A DNA stretch of 64,000 bases from Thiothrix caldifontis (GCF_900107695.1 NZ_FNQP01000015.1:1-64000), one strand, 5' to 3'; counted from the stretch's first letter, positions 1 through 10,972 are shown. The notes: generated by a model from the letters alone, not told the origin. Numbers and translations are program-made.

Positions 1-330
1 CAAAGTCGCCTCGCGGTTTCCAGAAGTGCCAACGTATGGCGAATTTTGTGTGAAATCTACGTCAAATTACTGATTATCCTCATCCAACACTGGATCATGC
101 TCACCGGATTGTGGGAAATACCCCAGCGCAGCCTCACCAAAGGTGTTCAAGCCATTCAGGAACAGGCTTCCCATCTTGCCGCCTGCATCGCTGAGCGACG
201 CAGCTTGATAAAATGCCTCAAGCAACTGGCAAAACTCTTCGCTTCTTCAACCGCTTGCCGACAAAACAAACGGAGGAAAAAACCTAATAATTGGATGAGA
301 TTACAGCAAGTTAGGGAATGGAGGGCTTAA
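1..330 (+). mobile_element. IS4-family transposase, C-terminal part (cut by window edge)
   Basis: Frame 1 is open from the first base to the TAA at 328-330, giving about 109 residues that look like the tail of a DDE transposase of the IS4 family. The visible pattern is an Arg/Ser-rich start, then a hydrophobic helix around W-R-I-L-C-E-I-Y and L-I-Q-H-W, and a basic Lys/Arg-rich end, as is usual after the last catalytic Glu. The catalytic DDE residues lie outside the window, so activity cannot be judged. The element ends near 331-350, inside a hupE-like gene read from the other strand. Family assignment is from memory of the C-terminal pattern; the exact IS name is not claimed. Confidence 0.7.
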
Positions 331-535
331 AGTTGATGCGTATAGGGCGCCCTAAAAATGCACCCCACAAGCCGACTGCAACCATTGCGGCGACGTGATC
401 CCAGCCAAACAGGGGATGGGTAAAACCGCTGAAAAAGCCGCCGCTCATGCCCGCCGCATCGGAATGCGCCCACACGCTGCCGGTCATGCTCAAGAGCAGT
501 AAAGCGATGCCGAAACGTTGTTGTGTTGAAATCAT
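311..535 (-). pseudogene. HupE/UreJ-family membrane protein, truncated by the insertion sequence
   Basis: The frame starts at ATG 535 with GAGG about ten bases upstream. It encodes a signal-like hydrophobic segment ending in V-W-A-H, then the HupE/UreJ signature with F-T-H-P-L-F-G-W-D-H (a His-rich metal-binding motif) and G-A-F-L-G-R-P. HupE/UreJ proteins are normally about 190-200 residues with six membrane segments and are thought to carry nickel or cobalt. Here the family sequence stops after G-R-P near 345, and the last residues are read from the insertion sequence before a stop. Only the first third remains, so it is probably non-functional. An ATG 33 bases upstream is in frame but less well placed. 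Confidence 0.75.
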
Positions 536-590
536 CTGCTGATTACCTCTGATCTGTTGATGGGACAAAGTGTAGCGTATTCCCGCGATT

Positions 591-1598
591 TTATTTCCAA
601 CCCACCTTATCCATGATCATCACCGCTTGGGCATTGTGCTTGCCAAGGTTAGACAGATTCAGCGCATCGCTTTTGAACGTACCCCAACTTTGCAAGTCCG
701 GGCTGGCGGCAATGCCACGTTTGGCAGGGTATTCGCCGTTGGTGTTGGAATACCAGCGTTGTGCGTCGTCGAGTACCATGTATTCCAGCAATTTCACCGC
801 GTTTTCCTTGTTCTTGGCGGATTTGGTTACGCCCGCACCACTGATATTGATGTGTGTACCTCGGTCACGCTGGTTGGGGAAGAACACTTTCACCTTGCTG
901 GCAGCGGCTTTTTGCGCGGCATCACCACCGTACAACATTTGCGCGTAGTAATACGTATTGGCAATCGCCACATCGCATTGACCCGCAGCAACCGCTTTGA
1001 TCTGGTCACGGTCGCCGCCGCTGGGTGGTTTCGCCAGATTTGCCACCAAGCCTTGCGCCCACTGTTCGGCTTGCGCCTCGCCTTTGGCAGCAATCATCGA
1101 CGCCAGCAATGACTGGTTGTAAATGCTGCTGGAAGAACGCACACACACGCGCCCTTTCCATTTCGGATCAGCCAAATCTTCGTAGGTGGAAAGCTCATTC
1201 GCCTGCACTTTGGCGGGATTGTAGAACAGCACCCGTGCGCGGTAAGTCAACCCAAACCACTGATTAGCAGGGTCACGCAAATTTGCTGGAATCGCCTGAT
1301 TCAGCTTGGCGGACTGGATGGGTTGTAACGTGCCTCCTTCCACTGCGCGGTGCAAACGCCCCGCATCTGCCGTAATCAGCACGTCAGCGGGGGAGTTTGC
1401 GCCTTCGCGTTTCAAACGTTCCAGTAGCGGGTCATCATCGCTGGTAATCAGATTAACCTTCACGCCATTGTCTTTGCTGAACGCATCCAACAGCGGCTTG
1501 ATCAACTGCTCCTCACGGGCGGAATACACATTCACTTCATTAGCCAGCGCTTGGATGCTGCACAACAGCAGTATGGTAGCAGTCAATTTTTTCAACAT
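591..1598 (-). CDS. Periplasmic Fe(III)-binding protein of an iron ABC transporter (FbpA/FutA type)
   Basis: A 335-residue exported protein with a Sec signal peptide (residues 1-19, ending A-L-A). It binds ferric iron in the periplasm for an ABC importer. Family features seen are V-Y-S-A-R at the start of the mature protein, D-V-L-I-T-A-D-A-G-R in lobe 1, and the Tyr cluster N-T-Y-Y-Y-A-Q that supplies phenolate ligands to Fe(III). Length is normal for the family. An AGGAG lies just before ATG 1598. It is the last gene of a minus-strand group after the siderophore receptor and the PiuC-like hydroxylase. The permease and ATPase partners are not in this window, and the neighbouring hupE-like gene is destroyed by an insertion sequence, so the transporter genes may lie elsewhere. 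Confidence 0.88.
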   Translation of the reverse strand: MLKKLTATILLLCSIQALANEVNVYSAREEQLIKPLLDAFSKDNGVKVNLITSDDDPLLERLKREGANSPADVLITADAGRLHRAVEGGTLQPIQSAKLNQAIPANLRDPANQWFGLTYRARVLFYNPAKVQANELSTYEDLADPKWKGRVCVRSSSSIYNQSLLASMIAAKGEAQAEQWAQGLVANLAKPPSGGDRDQIKAVAAGQCDVAIANTYYYAQMLYGGDAAQKAAASKVKVFFPNQRDRGTHINISGAGVTKSAKNKENAVKLLEYMVLDDAQRWYSNTNGEYPAKRGIAASPDLQSWGTFKSDALNLSNLGKHNAQAVMIMDKVGWK

Positions 1599-1616
1599 AA
1601 GATACTCCTTCTTACT

Positions 1617-1641
1617 CCCTTCACCCCTTGCGGGGGAAGGG
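1617..1641. repeat. GC-rich palindrome between piuC-like and fbpA-like genes
   Basis: CCCTT and CCCC pair with GGGG and AAGGG around a TTGC loop, followed by a G-rich tail. It resembles the short C-rich/G-rich intergenic palindromes scattered in many proteobacterial genomes. There is no T-run on the minus strand, so it is more likely an RNA-stabilising or REP-like element than a terminator. Only one copy is visible here. Confidence 0.4.
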
Positions 1642-1661
1642 TTGGGGATGGGGGGAATTCT

Positions 1662-2345
1662 TCACGTATCCGCCCAACGGCGAACTAAATTGTGGTAAAT
1701 CCCTGCGAGTTTGACGGTTTGCGGATGCCCTACGCCGAGTTCCATGGTTAACTCTTGAATACTTTGGTCGAGGTCGTAGAGCAGGGTGCGTTGCCCGTCA
1801 TCGCGGATCATGCTTTGCATCCAGAAGAACGAGGCGATACGTGCGCCGCTCGTAACGGGAAGTACTTGATGCAAACTGGTGGCGGGGTACAGCACCATAT
1901 CGCCTGCCGCGAGTTTCACTTCCTGTGCGCCGAAATTGTCTTCGATCACCAGTTCGCCACCTTCGTACTCTTCCGGTTCGGTGAGAAACAATGTGGCGGA
2001 AACATCGGTGCGTACTCTCACAATCGTTCCCGGCACGTAGCGGATGGAGTTATCGACATGGACACCGAAATTACCGCCGCCTGCGTAACGGTTGAACAGC
2101 GGCGGGTAAATTTTCAGTGGCAGCGCGGCAGAAATGAGCTGCGAATTGTTGGCGAGTGCATCAAGGATGAAATCGCCTAACGCTTGCGCCAGTGGCGAAG
2201 TCTGCGCCAGTTGCAGGTTGTTTTTGGCAGTGGCGGCTTGTTGACCTGCCGTCACTTTGCCATTGACCCATTCTGCCGCATCCAGTTGGGCGCGACACTG
2301 GGCAACTTGTTGTTTGGTCAGAACATTGGGTATACACAGTAGCAT
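1662..2345 (-). CDS. PKHD-type Fe(II)/2-oxoglutarate hydroxylase (PiuC/YbiX family)
   Basis: A 227-residue cytoplasmic dioxygenase, the usual length for the PiuC/YbiX family. The prolyl-4-hydroxylase-like fold shows the H-x-D iron motif in F-G-V-H-V-D-N and the distal His in S-L-H-Q-V-L-P, followed by Arg in S-G-A-R-I-A-S-F-F that would hold 2-oxoglutarate. PiuC genes are typically next to TonB-dependent siderophore receptors and iron regulated; the natural substrate is not established. Here it begins 2 bases after the receptor gene stops, so the two are almost certainly co-transcribed and translationally close. The start is ATG 2345. Confidence 0.9.
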   Translation of the reverse strand: MLLCIPNVLTKQQVAQCRAQLDAAEWVNGKVTAGQQAATAKNNLQLAQTSPLAQALGDFILDALANNSQLISAALPLKIYPPLFNRYAGGGNFGVHVDNSIRYVPGTIVRVRTDVSATLFLTEPEEYEGGELVIEDNFGAQEVKLAAGDMVLYPATSLHQVLPVTSGARIASFFWMQSMIRDDGQRTLLYDLDQSIQELTMELGVGHPQTVKLAGIYHNLVRRWADT

Positions 2346-2347
2346 AA

Positions 2348-4645
2348 TTAAAAGTCGTAGGTGAGACTGACATTGGTCGTGCGACCTGGGGCAACGTAAG
2401 TAAACGGCGCACCGCTGCGGTATAACGCTTCGTAGATGGTTTCATCGGTCGCGTTTTTCACATTCAACTGCGCTGACAACTTGTTGTTGATTTTGTATTC
2501 ACCCATCAAATCGAGGCGGTTGGAGGCTTTGATGGTGTTACCCGTCGTTGCTGCAAATGCACCACCGCCCACTTCACCGGTATGAATCACGCTACCACCG
2601 ACGGCGATTTTCGGTGTGGCCTGATACTTGGTTTGGATGCTTGCACTCTTTTCCGCAATATTGGCTAACGGTTTGCCAAGGTTCGCCGGGGTTGCTGAAC
2701 CGGTAATTTCGCTGTCCATGTAGACTGCACCACCGGCAAGGCTGATTTTTTCGGTGACATTACCGGAAACACCCAGCTCTATACCTTGGAGGCGTACTTC
2801 GCCTTTATTACTGGTGTTGGATTCGATTTTGTTGCTCTTATCCAATTGGAACACTGCCGCACTGACCGCGAGGTTATCGTTGGCCAGGTTCCATTTGGTG
2901 CCGAGTTCCACACTCTTATTGCGCTCTGGCTCAAATGCAGCAACTGAAGCATTCAAACCACCGTAGGCAACATCGCCCACGCCGTCATACATTTCGCCCG
3001 GTACGTTGGATGAGGTACTGACCGAGGCGTAAACGCTGCCGTTTTCCTTGGGCTTATACACGACACCGGCATGACCGTTGGTAAAGCCTTCGTTGTATTT
3101 GACCGGGGGCGCGACCCCATTCACCGCACCACTGGTTGCACCCGCCCCGTAAGTGAGGGATTCGCTGGTAATGTCGAAGGTATCGTGACGGATACCGCCG
3201 AATACTTCCCATTTGGGGTTGAGCTTGACGGTATCCATGACATAAACCGAATTCACATCGGCATTAATGTTGGAGGTACGGCTTACACCATTGATGCCCG
3301 GTGCGGCAACGTTATTATTGGGGTTGATAATGTTCAGTACGGGAGCGGGAACGCCAGTCGGATTGGTTGTGGCATTAAAGGTATTCAAACTCGGTACATC
3401 GTTTTTGATTTTTTCCTTGCTCACTTCAAAACCTGCCACCACGGTATGTTCGACATCACCTTTGTGGAATTCATGGGTGATTTGGGTACTGTTGCCGGTG
3501 AAGGTATTGGTGAAATCAGCGGTATTGGTACTGTTGGTGATCGTCGACGTTGCGGTCAAGCCAGTGGCAGGGACGCTGCCGGGTTTGGAAACGATGTACT
3601 TATTGGTGGTTTCGCCCACACGGGTTTTGCTGCTGATCGTGGTATTCGGTGATACTTTGTAGTCCACCGTACCTGTTAAAATATCTGCACCGGTATCGTG
3701 GAAGTCACGTCCAACAATCACGTAGGAGTTGTTCCGGTCAACCGCTGCCGGTGCGCCGGTTGTCCGATCCCACGGATGCCCACGGTCTGGCATGGCTTCG
3801 TTGCGCAGGTGGTAATAATCCAAGGCAACATCCATTTTCTCACTAGCTGCAATATCAGCAGCGATGGCAGCACCGTGACCTTTTTTGTACAGGTGATCCC
3901 GTCCGGCAATCTCGGAATCTTGAATCATGAGGTTGCTGCGCACTTTCACCTTGTCGTTAACCACACGGTTAGCGTCAAGGGTTGCACGGTTGTCGTCGCC
4001 TACCGTCAATGTGCCGCGTGCAAAGTTAGCATCCTGCGGTTTTTTGGAAACGCTGTTGACCGCGCCGCCCGTTGTACCGCGACCTGCGAAGGTGGAACTT
4101 GGACCTTTGGCAATTTCGATTTGCTCAGAAGCGAATACATCACGGGTCGTGGAACCGGGGTCACGCATTCCGTCCACGAAAATGTCGTTACGGGTATCGA
4201 AACCCCGGATCAGGAAGCGATCGCCTTCGGCGTTACCGCCTTCGCCGGTTCCCATGGTCACGCTCGGTTGGGTACGCATCAGGTCTTTTAGCGCCATGAC
4301 ACCTGCGTCTTCCATCTGTTCTTTGCCGACCACAGTGATGGTTTTGGAAACGTTCAAGAGGGGTTCGGTGAATTTGGTATTGGCGGATTTGTCGACTTTG
4401 TACGGCGCTTCTGGGTCAGCATTCGGGTTAGAACCGGGAACGGCTTGTTTGGCTTCAGCGGTCACGCCTTCGAGCTGGGTAACGTCAGCTTTCGCATCTT
4501 TGGTTTTTTTGGTGTCATCCGCCGCTTGGCTAGGGACAGCAATACTTGCCATCACGACAAATGCAGCCGACGCGAGGGCAATAGCGGGGGATTCAGCACG
4601 GTTAACGCTGCTACGAATAGCAAGGGGTTTTTTCTGACAGCTCAC
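2348..4645 (-). CDS. TonB-dependent siderophore receptor (Fiu/catecholate-like)
   Basis: A 765-residue outer-membrane receptor. A long N-terminal signal region (ending near S-Q-A-A-D, about residue 42) is followed by a plug domain (about 95-220: [45 protein letters not shown]) and a 22-strand barrel ending in the classic aromatic C-terminus S-L-T-Y-D-F. The extended signal and the plug motifs resemble Fiu-type catecholate receptors, though the ligand cannot be fixed from sequence. It is the first gene of a receptor-hydroxylase-Fe(III)-binding-protein operon and has a Fur-box-like sequence upstream. Energy would come from the ExbB-ExbD-TonB set encoded 1.4 kb away. Confidence 0.93.
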   Translation of the reverse strand: MSCQKKPLAIRSSVNRAESPAIALASAAFVVMASIAVPSQAADDTKKTKDAKADVTQLEGVTAEAKQAVPGSNPNADPEAPYKVDKSANTKFTEPLLNVSKTITVVGKEQMEDAGVMALKDLMRTQPSVTMGTGEGGNAEGDRFLIRGFDTRNDIFVDGMRDPGSTTRDVFASEQIEIAKGPSSTFAGRGTTGGAVNSVSKKPQDANFARGTLTVGDDNRATLDANRVVNDKVKVRSNLMIQDSEIAGRDHLYKKGHGAAIAADIAASEKMDVALDYYHLRNEAMPDRGHPWDRTTGAPAAVDRNNSYVIVGRDFHDTGADILTGTVDYKVSPNTTISSKTRVGETTNKYIVSKPGSVPATGLTATSTITNSTNTADFTNTFTGNSTQITHEFHKGDVEHTVVAGFEVSKEKIKNDVPSLNTFNATTNPTGVPAPVLNIINPNNNVAAPGINGVSRTSNINADVNSVYVMDTVKLNPKWEVFGGIRHDTFDITSESLTYGAGATSGAVNGVAPPVKYNEGFTNGHAGVVYKPKENGSVYASVSTSSNVPGEMYDGVGDVAYGGLNASVAAFEPERNKSVELGTKWNLANDNLAVSAAVFQLDKSNKIESNTSNKGEVRLQGIELGVSGNVTEKISLAGGAVYMDSEITGSATPANLGKPLANIAEKSASIQTKYQATPKIAVGGSVIHTGEVGGGAFAATTGNTIKASNRLDLMGEYKINNKLSAQLNVKNATDETIYEALYRSGAPFTYVAPGRTTNVSLTYDF

Positions 4646-4730
4646 TGGGATACTCCTAAAATAAAATGGTTACTGAAGAAGCATCCGTGGCTGTCAGGTT
4701 AGTGGCTATGCGATGCGTACTCTATGGGTT

Positions 4731-4749
4731 GCAGATGATAATCATTCTA
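4731..4749. promoter_or_regulatory. Putative Fur box
   Basis: The core GATAATCATT matches the centre of the 19-bp Fur consensus exactly; the whole site matches about 13 of 19 positions. It lies between the divergent siderophore receptor (minus) and the FMN-dependent oxidase (plus), 86 bases from the receptor start, which suits iron repression of the receptor operon and possibly of the oxidase. Confidence 0.65.
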
Positions 4750-4809
4750 TTTCACAGGTCAAGGCTTTTGTGGTAAAAATGCGAATAATTTCTATTTGAG
4801 CAACAAAAC

Positions 4810-5919
4810 ATGCCTCTTGAACCCTATTTAACGCAAATTCCGGAGGAAATTGCAGCAGTGAGTGATTATGAGGCGTTTGCCCGTGCGCGGTTGGATGACA
4901 ATGCTTGGGCGTATGTGCACAGCGGTGCTGCGGATGAAATCACCTTTCGTAACAACCGTTTGGCATTCGATACGTGCAGTTTGCGGAATCGGGCATTGGT
5001 GGATGTGCGCGGTGGGCATACGCGCTTGGAGCTGTTTGGGCAAACCTTGCAGCACCCGATATTGCTAGCACCCGTGGCTTACCAACGCTTGTTTCACCCC
5101 GAAGGTGAATTAGCCAGCGTGCGGGCAGCGGCGGCGATGGATGCGGCAATGGTGGTGAGTACCTTGGCAAACCATACGCTGGAAGACATTGCGCGTCAGG
5201 CACACACGCCCTTGTGGTTTCAGCTTTATTTCCAAGCGGATAGGGCGTTTACATTGAGGTTGGTACGGCGGGCGGAAGCGGCGGATTATCAAGCATTGGT
5301 GGTAACGGTGGATGCGTCGCTTGCCGGGGTGCGCAATCGCGAGCAACGTGCCGGTTTCCATTTGCCTGCGGGGATTAGTGCGGTGAATTTGCAGGGAATG
5401 CAACAGCCGTTGTTGACATTGGCGCAAGGGCAAAGTCAGGTGTTTGACGGTTTGATGGCACATGCCCCGACATGGCGCGATATTGAACGCTTACGCCAAC
5501 TGACGGATTTACCCTTGCTGTTGAAAGGGATTACCCACCCAGAGGATGCCAAACTGGCGCTGTCGCTGGGTGTAGACGGTTTAATCGTGTCGAATCACGG
5601 CGGGCGCACCTTGGATACCGTACCCCCATCCCTGCATCTGTTGCCAGCGATTACGGCGGTGGTGCAGGGGCAAATTCCCTTGCTGTTGGATGGGGGAATC
5701 CGGCGCGGGACGGATATTGTCAAGGCACTGGCATTGGGTGCAAGTGCGGTGCTGATTGGTCGCCCGCTGATTTACGGCTTGGCAACGGCGGGGGCGCTGG
5801 GCGTGGCGCATGTATTACGCGTGTTGTGGGAGGAATTGGAGGTGGCGATGGCATTGACAGGTTGCCGTACTTTGACAGACATTCAGCAGCGCACGGTATT
5901 AACTGAGATTAGTACTTGA
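4810..5919 (+). CDS. FMN-dependent alpha-hydroxy-acid oxidase (lactate oxidase-like)
   Basis: A 369-residue soluble flavoprotein of the L-lactate oxidase/glycolate oxidase family, which oxidises 2-hydroxy acids to 2-keto acids with FMN; oxidases of this group give H2O2. Seen: W-A-Y-V-H-S-G-A-A-D-E near residue 40 (substrate Tyr and flavin contact), P-I-L-L-A-P-V-A, L-W-F-Q-L-Y-F-Q, the catalytic base in S-N-H-G-G-R-T-L-D (His263), and the phosphate-binding D-G-G-I-R-R-G-T-D-I. No membrane segment is seen, unlike respiratory LldD. The physiological substrate is inferred only. It is divergent from the siderophore receptor and shares its Fur-box region. Nearby katG could remove peroxide. Confidence 0.85.
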   Translation: MPLEPYLTQIPEEIAAVSDYEAFARARLDDNAWAYVHSGAADEITFRNNRLAFDTCSLRNRALVDVRGGHTRLELFGQTLQHPILLAPVAYQRLFHPEGELASVRAAAAMDAAMVVSTLANHTLEDIARQAHTPLWFQLYFQADRAFTLRLVRRAEAADYQALVVTVDASLAGVRNREQRAGFHLPAGISAVNLQGMQQPLLTLAQGQSQVFDGLMAHAPTWRDIERLRQLTDLPLLLKGITHPEDAKLALSLGVDGLIVSNHGGRTLDTVPPSLHLLPAITAVVQGQIPLLLDGGIRRGTDIVKALALGASAVLIGRPLIYGLATAGALGVAHVLRVLWEELEVAMALTGCRTLTDIQQRTVLTEIST

Positions 5920-5923
5920 AAAT

Positions 5924-5942
5924 GTAAATAGTAACAATTACC
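5924..5942. promoter_or_regulatory. Possible Fur box upstream of exbB
   Basis: The 19-bp stretch starting GTAAATAGTAAC matches the Fur consensus at about 12 positions and sits 107 bases before exbB. Its position before the TonB energising operon makes iron control plausible. The match is moderate and AT-rich, so it is tentative. Confidence 0.35.
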
Positions 5943-6048
5943 ATCTCGCGCAGATTTACTTGACACCACTAGCCATCCGCCCCAACAGCCACGGTAGCCA
6001 AGGTTCAGTAAAACCCTGCGCTTAACTTTAAGAGGTTTTACTAACACA

Positions 6049-6480
6049 ATGGAATTTCTCAAACTCTATTTGGATCACATGGTGCTAGGCACGCTGGGCT
6101 TTATGAGCTTTATTATGCTGGCGTTCGCGGTGGAGCGTTACATCTACTTCTGGCGCATTAAACTGGCGGATTTCAAGCACATTGAACTGTTGAAGGTCGC
6201 GCTGACCCGCAATCTGACCACGATTTCCAGTGTTGGCGCGAATGCGCCGTATGTGGGGCTGTTAGGCACAGTCTTGGGGATTTTAATTACCTTCCATGAA
6301 ATGGGGCAAGGCAATAAGTTGGATGTGAACAGCATTATGCTAGGGCTGGCAATGGCACTGAAAGCTACCGCTGCCGGGCTACTTGTCGCGATTCCCGCTA
6401 TCCTGTTTTACAACGGCTTGATGCGCAAAGTGGACGTGCTGGTAGGGCGTTGGACTGCCTTGCAGGACGGTCACGTATGA
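6049..6480 (+). CDS. exbB: ExbB-type proton channel subunit
   Basis: A 143-residue inner-membrane protein of the MotA/TolQ/ExbB family, of the short type found in dedicated TonB systems. It forms the proton channel with ExbD that energises TonB. Three hydrophobic segments are visible: residues about 10-28, 62-82 (A-P-Y-V-G-L-L-G-T-V-L-G, the family signature) and 100-125 (A-L-K-A-T-A-A-G-L-L-V-A-I-P). The stop overlaps the start of exbD in an ATGA, so the two are translationally coupled. A possible Fur box is upstream. Confidence 0.92.
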   Translation: MEFLKLYLDHMVLGTLGFMSFIMLAFAVERYIYFWRIKLADFKHIELLKVALTRNLTTISSVGANAPYVGLLGTVLGILITFHEMGQGNKLDVNSIMLGLAMALKATAAGLLVAIPAILFYNGLMRKVDVLVGRWTALQDGHV

Positions 6481-6860
6481 AACGCTTTGACCAGATCAAT
6501 ATGATCCCCTTCATCGACATTATGCTGGTGTTGCTGGCGATTGTCCTGACCACAGCAAGTTTTGTATCGCAAGGGCTGATTCCGGTTAATTTACCCACTG
6601 CCGCACAAGTCAGCGAGCCATCGGAAGATGAAGAACCGTTAGAAATTGCGATTAACAAGCAGAATGAGTTTTTCCTTGGTGAGGAAAAAGTCACGCTGGA
6701 ACAAATGGCTGAAAAGCTCAAAGTGCAAGCCAAGCCAGAAACCCTGATCGTGTTACGCATTGATAAAGCGGCTGTGTTTGAGCATTTCGTCAAACTGATT
6801 GATTTGCTGAAAGCACAGGAACTCAACAACCTTTCGATACAGGCACAGCAAGAGCCATGA
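6477..6860 (+). CDS. exbD: ExbD-type TonB energiser
   Basis: A 127-residue inner-membrane protein with one N-terminal membrane helix (about residues 11-30) and a periplasmic domain. The helix carries the proton-binding Asp in M-I-P-F-I-D-I-M-L-V-L-L, characteristic of ExbD/TolR. ATG 6477 is chosen because it overlaps the exbB stop as ATGA and begins the family-typical M-K-R-F-D-Q-I-N; an upstream in-frame start would add nine residues of exbB-overlapping sequence. It ends in a second ATGA overlap with tonB. Confidence 0.93.
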   Translation: MKRFDQINMIPFIDIMLVLLAIVLTTASFVSQGLIPVNLPTAAQVSEPSEDEEPLEIAINKQNEFFLGEEKVTLEQMAEKLKVQAKPETLIVLRIDKAAVFEHFVKLIDLLKAQELNNLSIQAQQEP

Positions 6861-7624
6861 AAACCTGTCATATCAGTGGCTTTGGTATTTCCACGGCTGT
6901 CCATATTGGGCTGGCGTTGTTGCTGATGCCGATTCTGTTTGCTGCCGAAAAAAAGCCGGAAGAACCCCCTATTCTGCCGGTGGAGTTGAGTATGTTCGAG
7001 CCGAAAGCGCCCGAACCTGCCCCTGAACCCGTACCGCAGGTAGCACCGGAACCGCCGCCACCGCCCCCACCACCACCGCCGAAGCCCAAGCCTAAGTCCA
7101 AGGAAAAGCCAAAGCCGGAAAAAAAGGTGGAAAAACCCTTACCCAAGCCCAAGCCGGAAAAGGATTTGCGCAAAGAGCAAGAGGAGCGCGAACGCAGTGA
7201 AGCAGAACGTCGTGAGCGTGAGGAACAGCAACGCCAACAGGAAATGCGCGAACAGCAACAACGTGAAGCCGCCGAACGTCAGGCACGCCACCGTGCGCAA
7301 CAGGAAGCTGCTGCGCGTGCGTCTGCCCAGACCCAAAACGAAGTGCCGGTGATTACCAACCCGCGTTACCGCCGCCCACCGCGCCCACCGGAGTATCCAC
7401 GCCGTGCGCTGGAATCGGGTACGGAAGGCACTACCATTTTACGTGCTAACGTTAGCCCCAGCGGTAGCGTGATAGCCGTCAGAGTCCAGAAATCCTCTGG
7501 TAATGCATCACTGGATTCTGCTGCTGTCAAAGCGGTACGCGGTTGGAGCTTTGTACCCGCGACCCGTGGCGGGCAAAATATTGAGTCGATTGTGCAAGTG
7601 CCAGTCAATTTCAGAATCAATTGA
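6857..7624 (+). CDS. tonB: TonB energy-transducing protein (first copy)
   Basis: A 255-residue protein with an N-terminal membrane anchor (about 10-30, with the His-containing S-T-A-V-H-I-G-L-A), then a long Pro/Lys and Glu/Arg-rich periplasmic linker (about 45-165) including ten consecutive prolines, then a C-terminal TonB domain. The signature is P-E-Y-P-R-R-A-L-E-S-G-T-E-G-T, then V-S-P-S-G-S-V and S-L-D-S-A-A-V-K-A-V-R-G-W-S-F. It passes proton-motive-force energy from ExbB/ExbD to outer-membrane receptors such as the siderophore receptor in this window. Its charged coiled-coil linker is longer than in E. coli TonB. It overlaps exbD by ATGA. Confidence 0.93.
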   Translation: MKTCHISGFGISTAVHIGLALLLMPILFAAEKKPEEPPILPVELSMFEPKAPEPAPEPVPQVAPEPPPPPPPPPPKPKPKSKEKPKPEKKVEKPLPKPKPEKDLRKEQEERERSEAERREREEQQRQQEMREQQQREAAERQARHRAQQEAAARASAQTQNEVPVITNPRYRRPPRPPEYPRRALESGTEGTTILRANVSPSGSVIAVRVQKSSGNASLDSAAVKAVRGWSFVPATRGGQNIESIVQVPVNFRIN

Positions 7625-7635
7625 GGAGAACTCTC

Positions 7636-7827
7636 GTGAAATCATTAGCCAAAGCCTGGCAAACGTGTATAGCCATTACCTTAATCGGCATGTTGGGGGC
7701 TTGTGCTAACGACCCTGTAAAGGAACAAGCAGCGGGTGCTAAACCGATCAACTACGGGTGTTCGGGAACGTCGATGAACGATTGCATGACATTTCATTCA
7801 CCCACCGGCCCAGCGGTGAAACGTTAG
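7636..7827 (+). CDS. Small lipoprotein of unknown function in the exb/tonB operon
   Basis: A 63-residue protein starting at GTG 7636, preceded by AGGAGA six bases upstream. Residues 1-21 form a lipoprotein signal ending in the lipobox G-M-L-G-A-C. The remaining 42 residues hold two further cysteines (Y-G-C-S-G-T and N-D-C-M-T-F) and no known domain. It starts 11 bases after tonB, so it is probably the fourth gene of the exbB-exbD-tonB operon. An in-frame TTG at 7621 overlapping the tonB stop is a less likely start. I do not recognise the family. A role at the TonB complex is inferred from position only. Confidence 0.65.
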   Translation: MKSLAKAWQTCIAITLIGMLGACANDPVKEQAAGAKPINYGCSGTSMNDCMTFHSPTGPAVKR

Positions 7828-7900
7828 CGTGTAGTGTTATTTGTGTCTGTTGCGTGCTTCAGGCATCCTGTTAATTCTATTGATTATCAGGAACTGAGCA

Positions 7901-8614
7901 ATGGAAACCATCAACAGCCAGCGCCGTCAGGTATTACTGTCAATGGGCGCAGGCGGGGTTGCTTGGCTGGCATGGCGTGTCACATGGCAACCCGCCAGCG
8001 CAGCTACTCCTCCCGCCTGTGTCATCACCCCCGAACAAATGGAAGGCCCGTATTTCGTTGATGAAATGCTCAACCGTACCGACATCCGCACCGATCCCAC
8101 CGACGGCACAACCGTATCCGGCATTCCCTTGCAACTGCAATTACGTATCCATACCGTCAATGGTGCAGCTTGCTCGCCTTTGTCCAAAGCGCTGGTAGAC
8201 ATCTGGCACTGCGATGCCAACGGTGTGTATTCCGACGTGCAGGATTCCAGCTTCAACACCGTTGGCAAAAAGTTCCTGCGCGGCTATCAGGTGACGGATG
8301 CGGATGGCAACGTCACGTTCACCACCATTTACCCCGGCTGGTATCCAGGGCGCACCGTGCATATTCACATCAAAGTCCGGGTAGACACTGCCGACGGTAA
8401 GGCGCAGGAATTCACCTCCCAACTGTATTTCGACGATGCTTTCACTGACGAAGTGTACAAACTTGCGCCGTACAACAGCCGCGAAGCCCGTTTTCCGCGT
8501 AACGATGACGATGGTATTTTCCGGCGTGCTAATGGTGATAAGTTGTTGCTGCAACTGGCTGGGGATGCATCGGGATATACCGCGAGTTTGGATATAGGCA
8601 TGGCAGTCGGCTAA
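7901..8614 (+). CDS. Exported intradiol ring-cleavage dioxygenase-like protein
   Basis: A 237-residue protein with an N-terminal R-R-Q-V-L-L-S-M-G-A-G-G stretch, consistent with a twin-arginine (Tat) signal cleaved near residue 37. The body is the intradiol dioxygenase (protocatechuate 3,4-dioxygenase-like) beta-sandwich, with the Fe(III) ligand set visible as Tyr in D-I-W-H-C-D-A-N-G-V-Y, Tyr in P-G-W-Y-P-G-R, and the H-x-H pair in T-V-H-I-H-I-K. Family members open catechol rings; secreted forms of unknown substrate are common. Catechol cleavage near a catecholate-type receptor is suggestive (iron release from catechols) but unproven. It starts 73 bases after the small lipoprotein gene and may share its transcript. 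Confidence 0.82.
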   Translation: METINSQRRQVLLSMGAGGVAWLAWRVTWQPASAATPPACVITPEQMEGPYFVDEMLNRTDIRTDPTDGTTVSGIPLQLQLRIHTVNGAACSPLSKALVDIWHCDANGVYSDVQDSSFNTVGKKFLRGYQVTDADGNVTFTTIYPGWYPGRTVHIHIKVRVDTADGKAQEFTSQLYFDDAFTDEVYKLAPYNSREARFPRNDDDGIFRRANGDKLLLQLAGDASGYTASLDIGMAVG

Positions 8615-8643
8615 ACGCTGCCACTTTTTTTGATAAAAAATAG

Positions 8644-8658
8644 AACGATATGTTCGTT
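8644..8658. promoter_or_regulatory. Inverted repeat upstream of katG
   Basis: AACGA and TCGTT arms are separated by TATGT, 85 bases before the katG start and surrounded by AT-rich sequence. It could be a regulator site. The match to the spaced OxyR pattern is poor, so no regulator is named. Confidence 0.3.
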
Positions 8659-8679
8659 TTAATCAGCTTGATAGATTGA

Positions 8680-10920
<2,241 letters not shown>

Positions 10921-10937
10921 GGTTGAGTGAAGGCGGG

Positions 10938-10972
10938 AGCGGTGTTGCCCAGCCATGGGTGATGCCGCTTTT
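10938..10972. terminator. Hairpin between converging katG and tonB2
   Basis: AGCGG pairs with CCGCT, with an inner CCCA/TGGG stem and a symmetrical internal loop, followed by TTTT on the plus strand. It lies in the 53-base gap after katG and could end its transcript. Confidence 0.45.

Noticed and set aside
1025-2180. Plus-strand frames of 80-160 codons opposite fbpA-like and piuC-like genes
   Set aside because: Shadow frames; real genes on the minus strand show full family motifs.
3071-4291. Plus-strand frames of up to 236 codons opposite the siderophore receptor
   Set aside because: They are antisense shadows of a long, well-conserved gene; composition and starts are not convincing.
6868-7336. 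Long minus-strand frames opposite tonB coding Gly/Phe/Leu-rich peptides
   Set aside because: They mirror the Pro/Lys-rich spacer of tonB and have no ribosome site or family resemblance.
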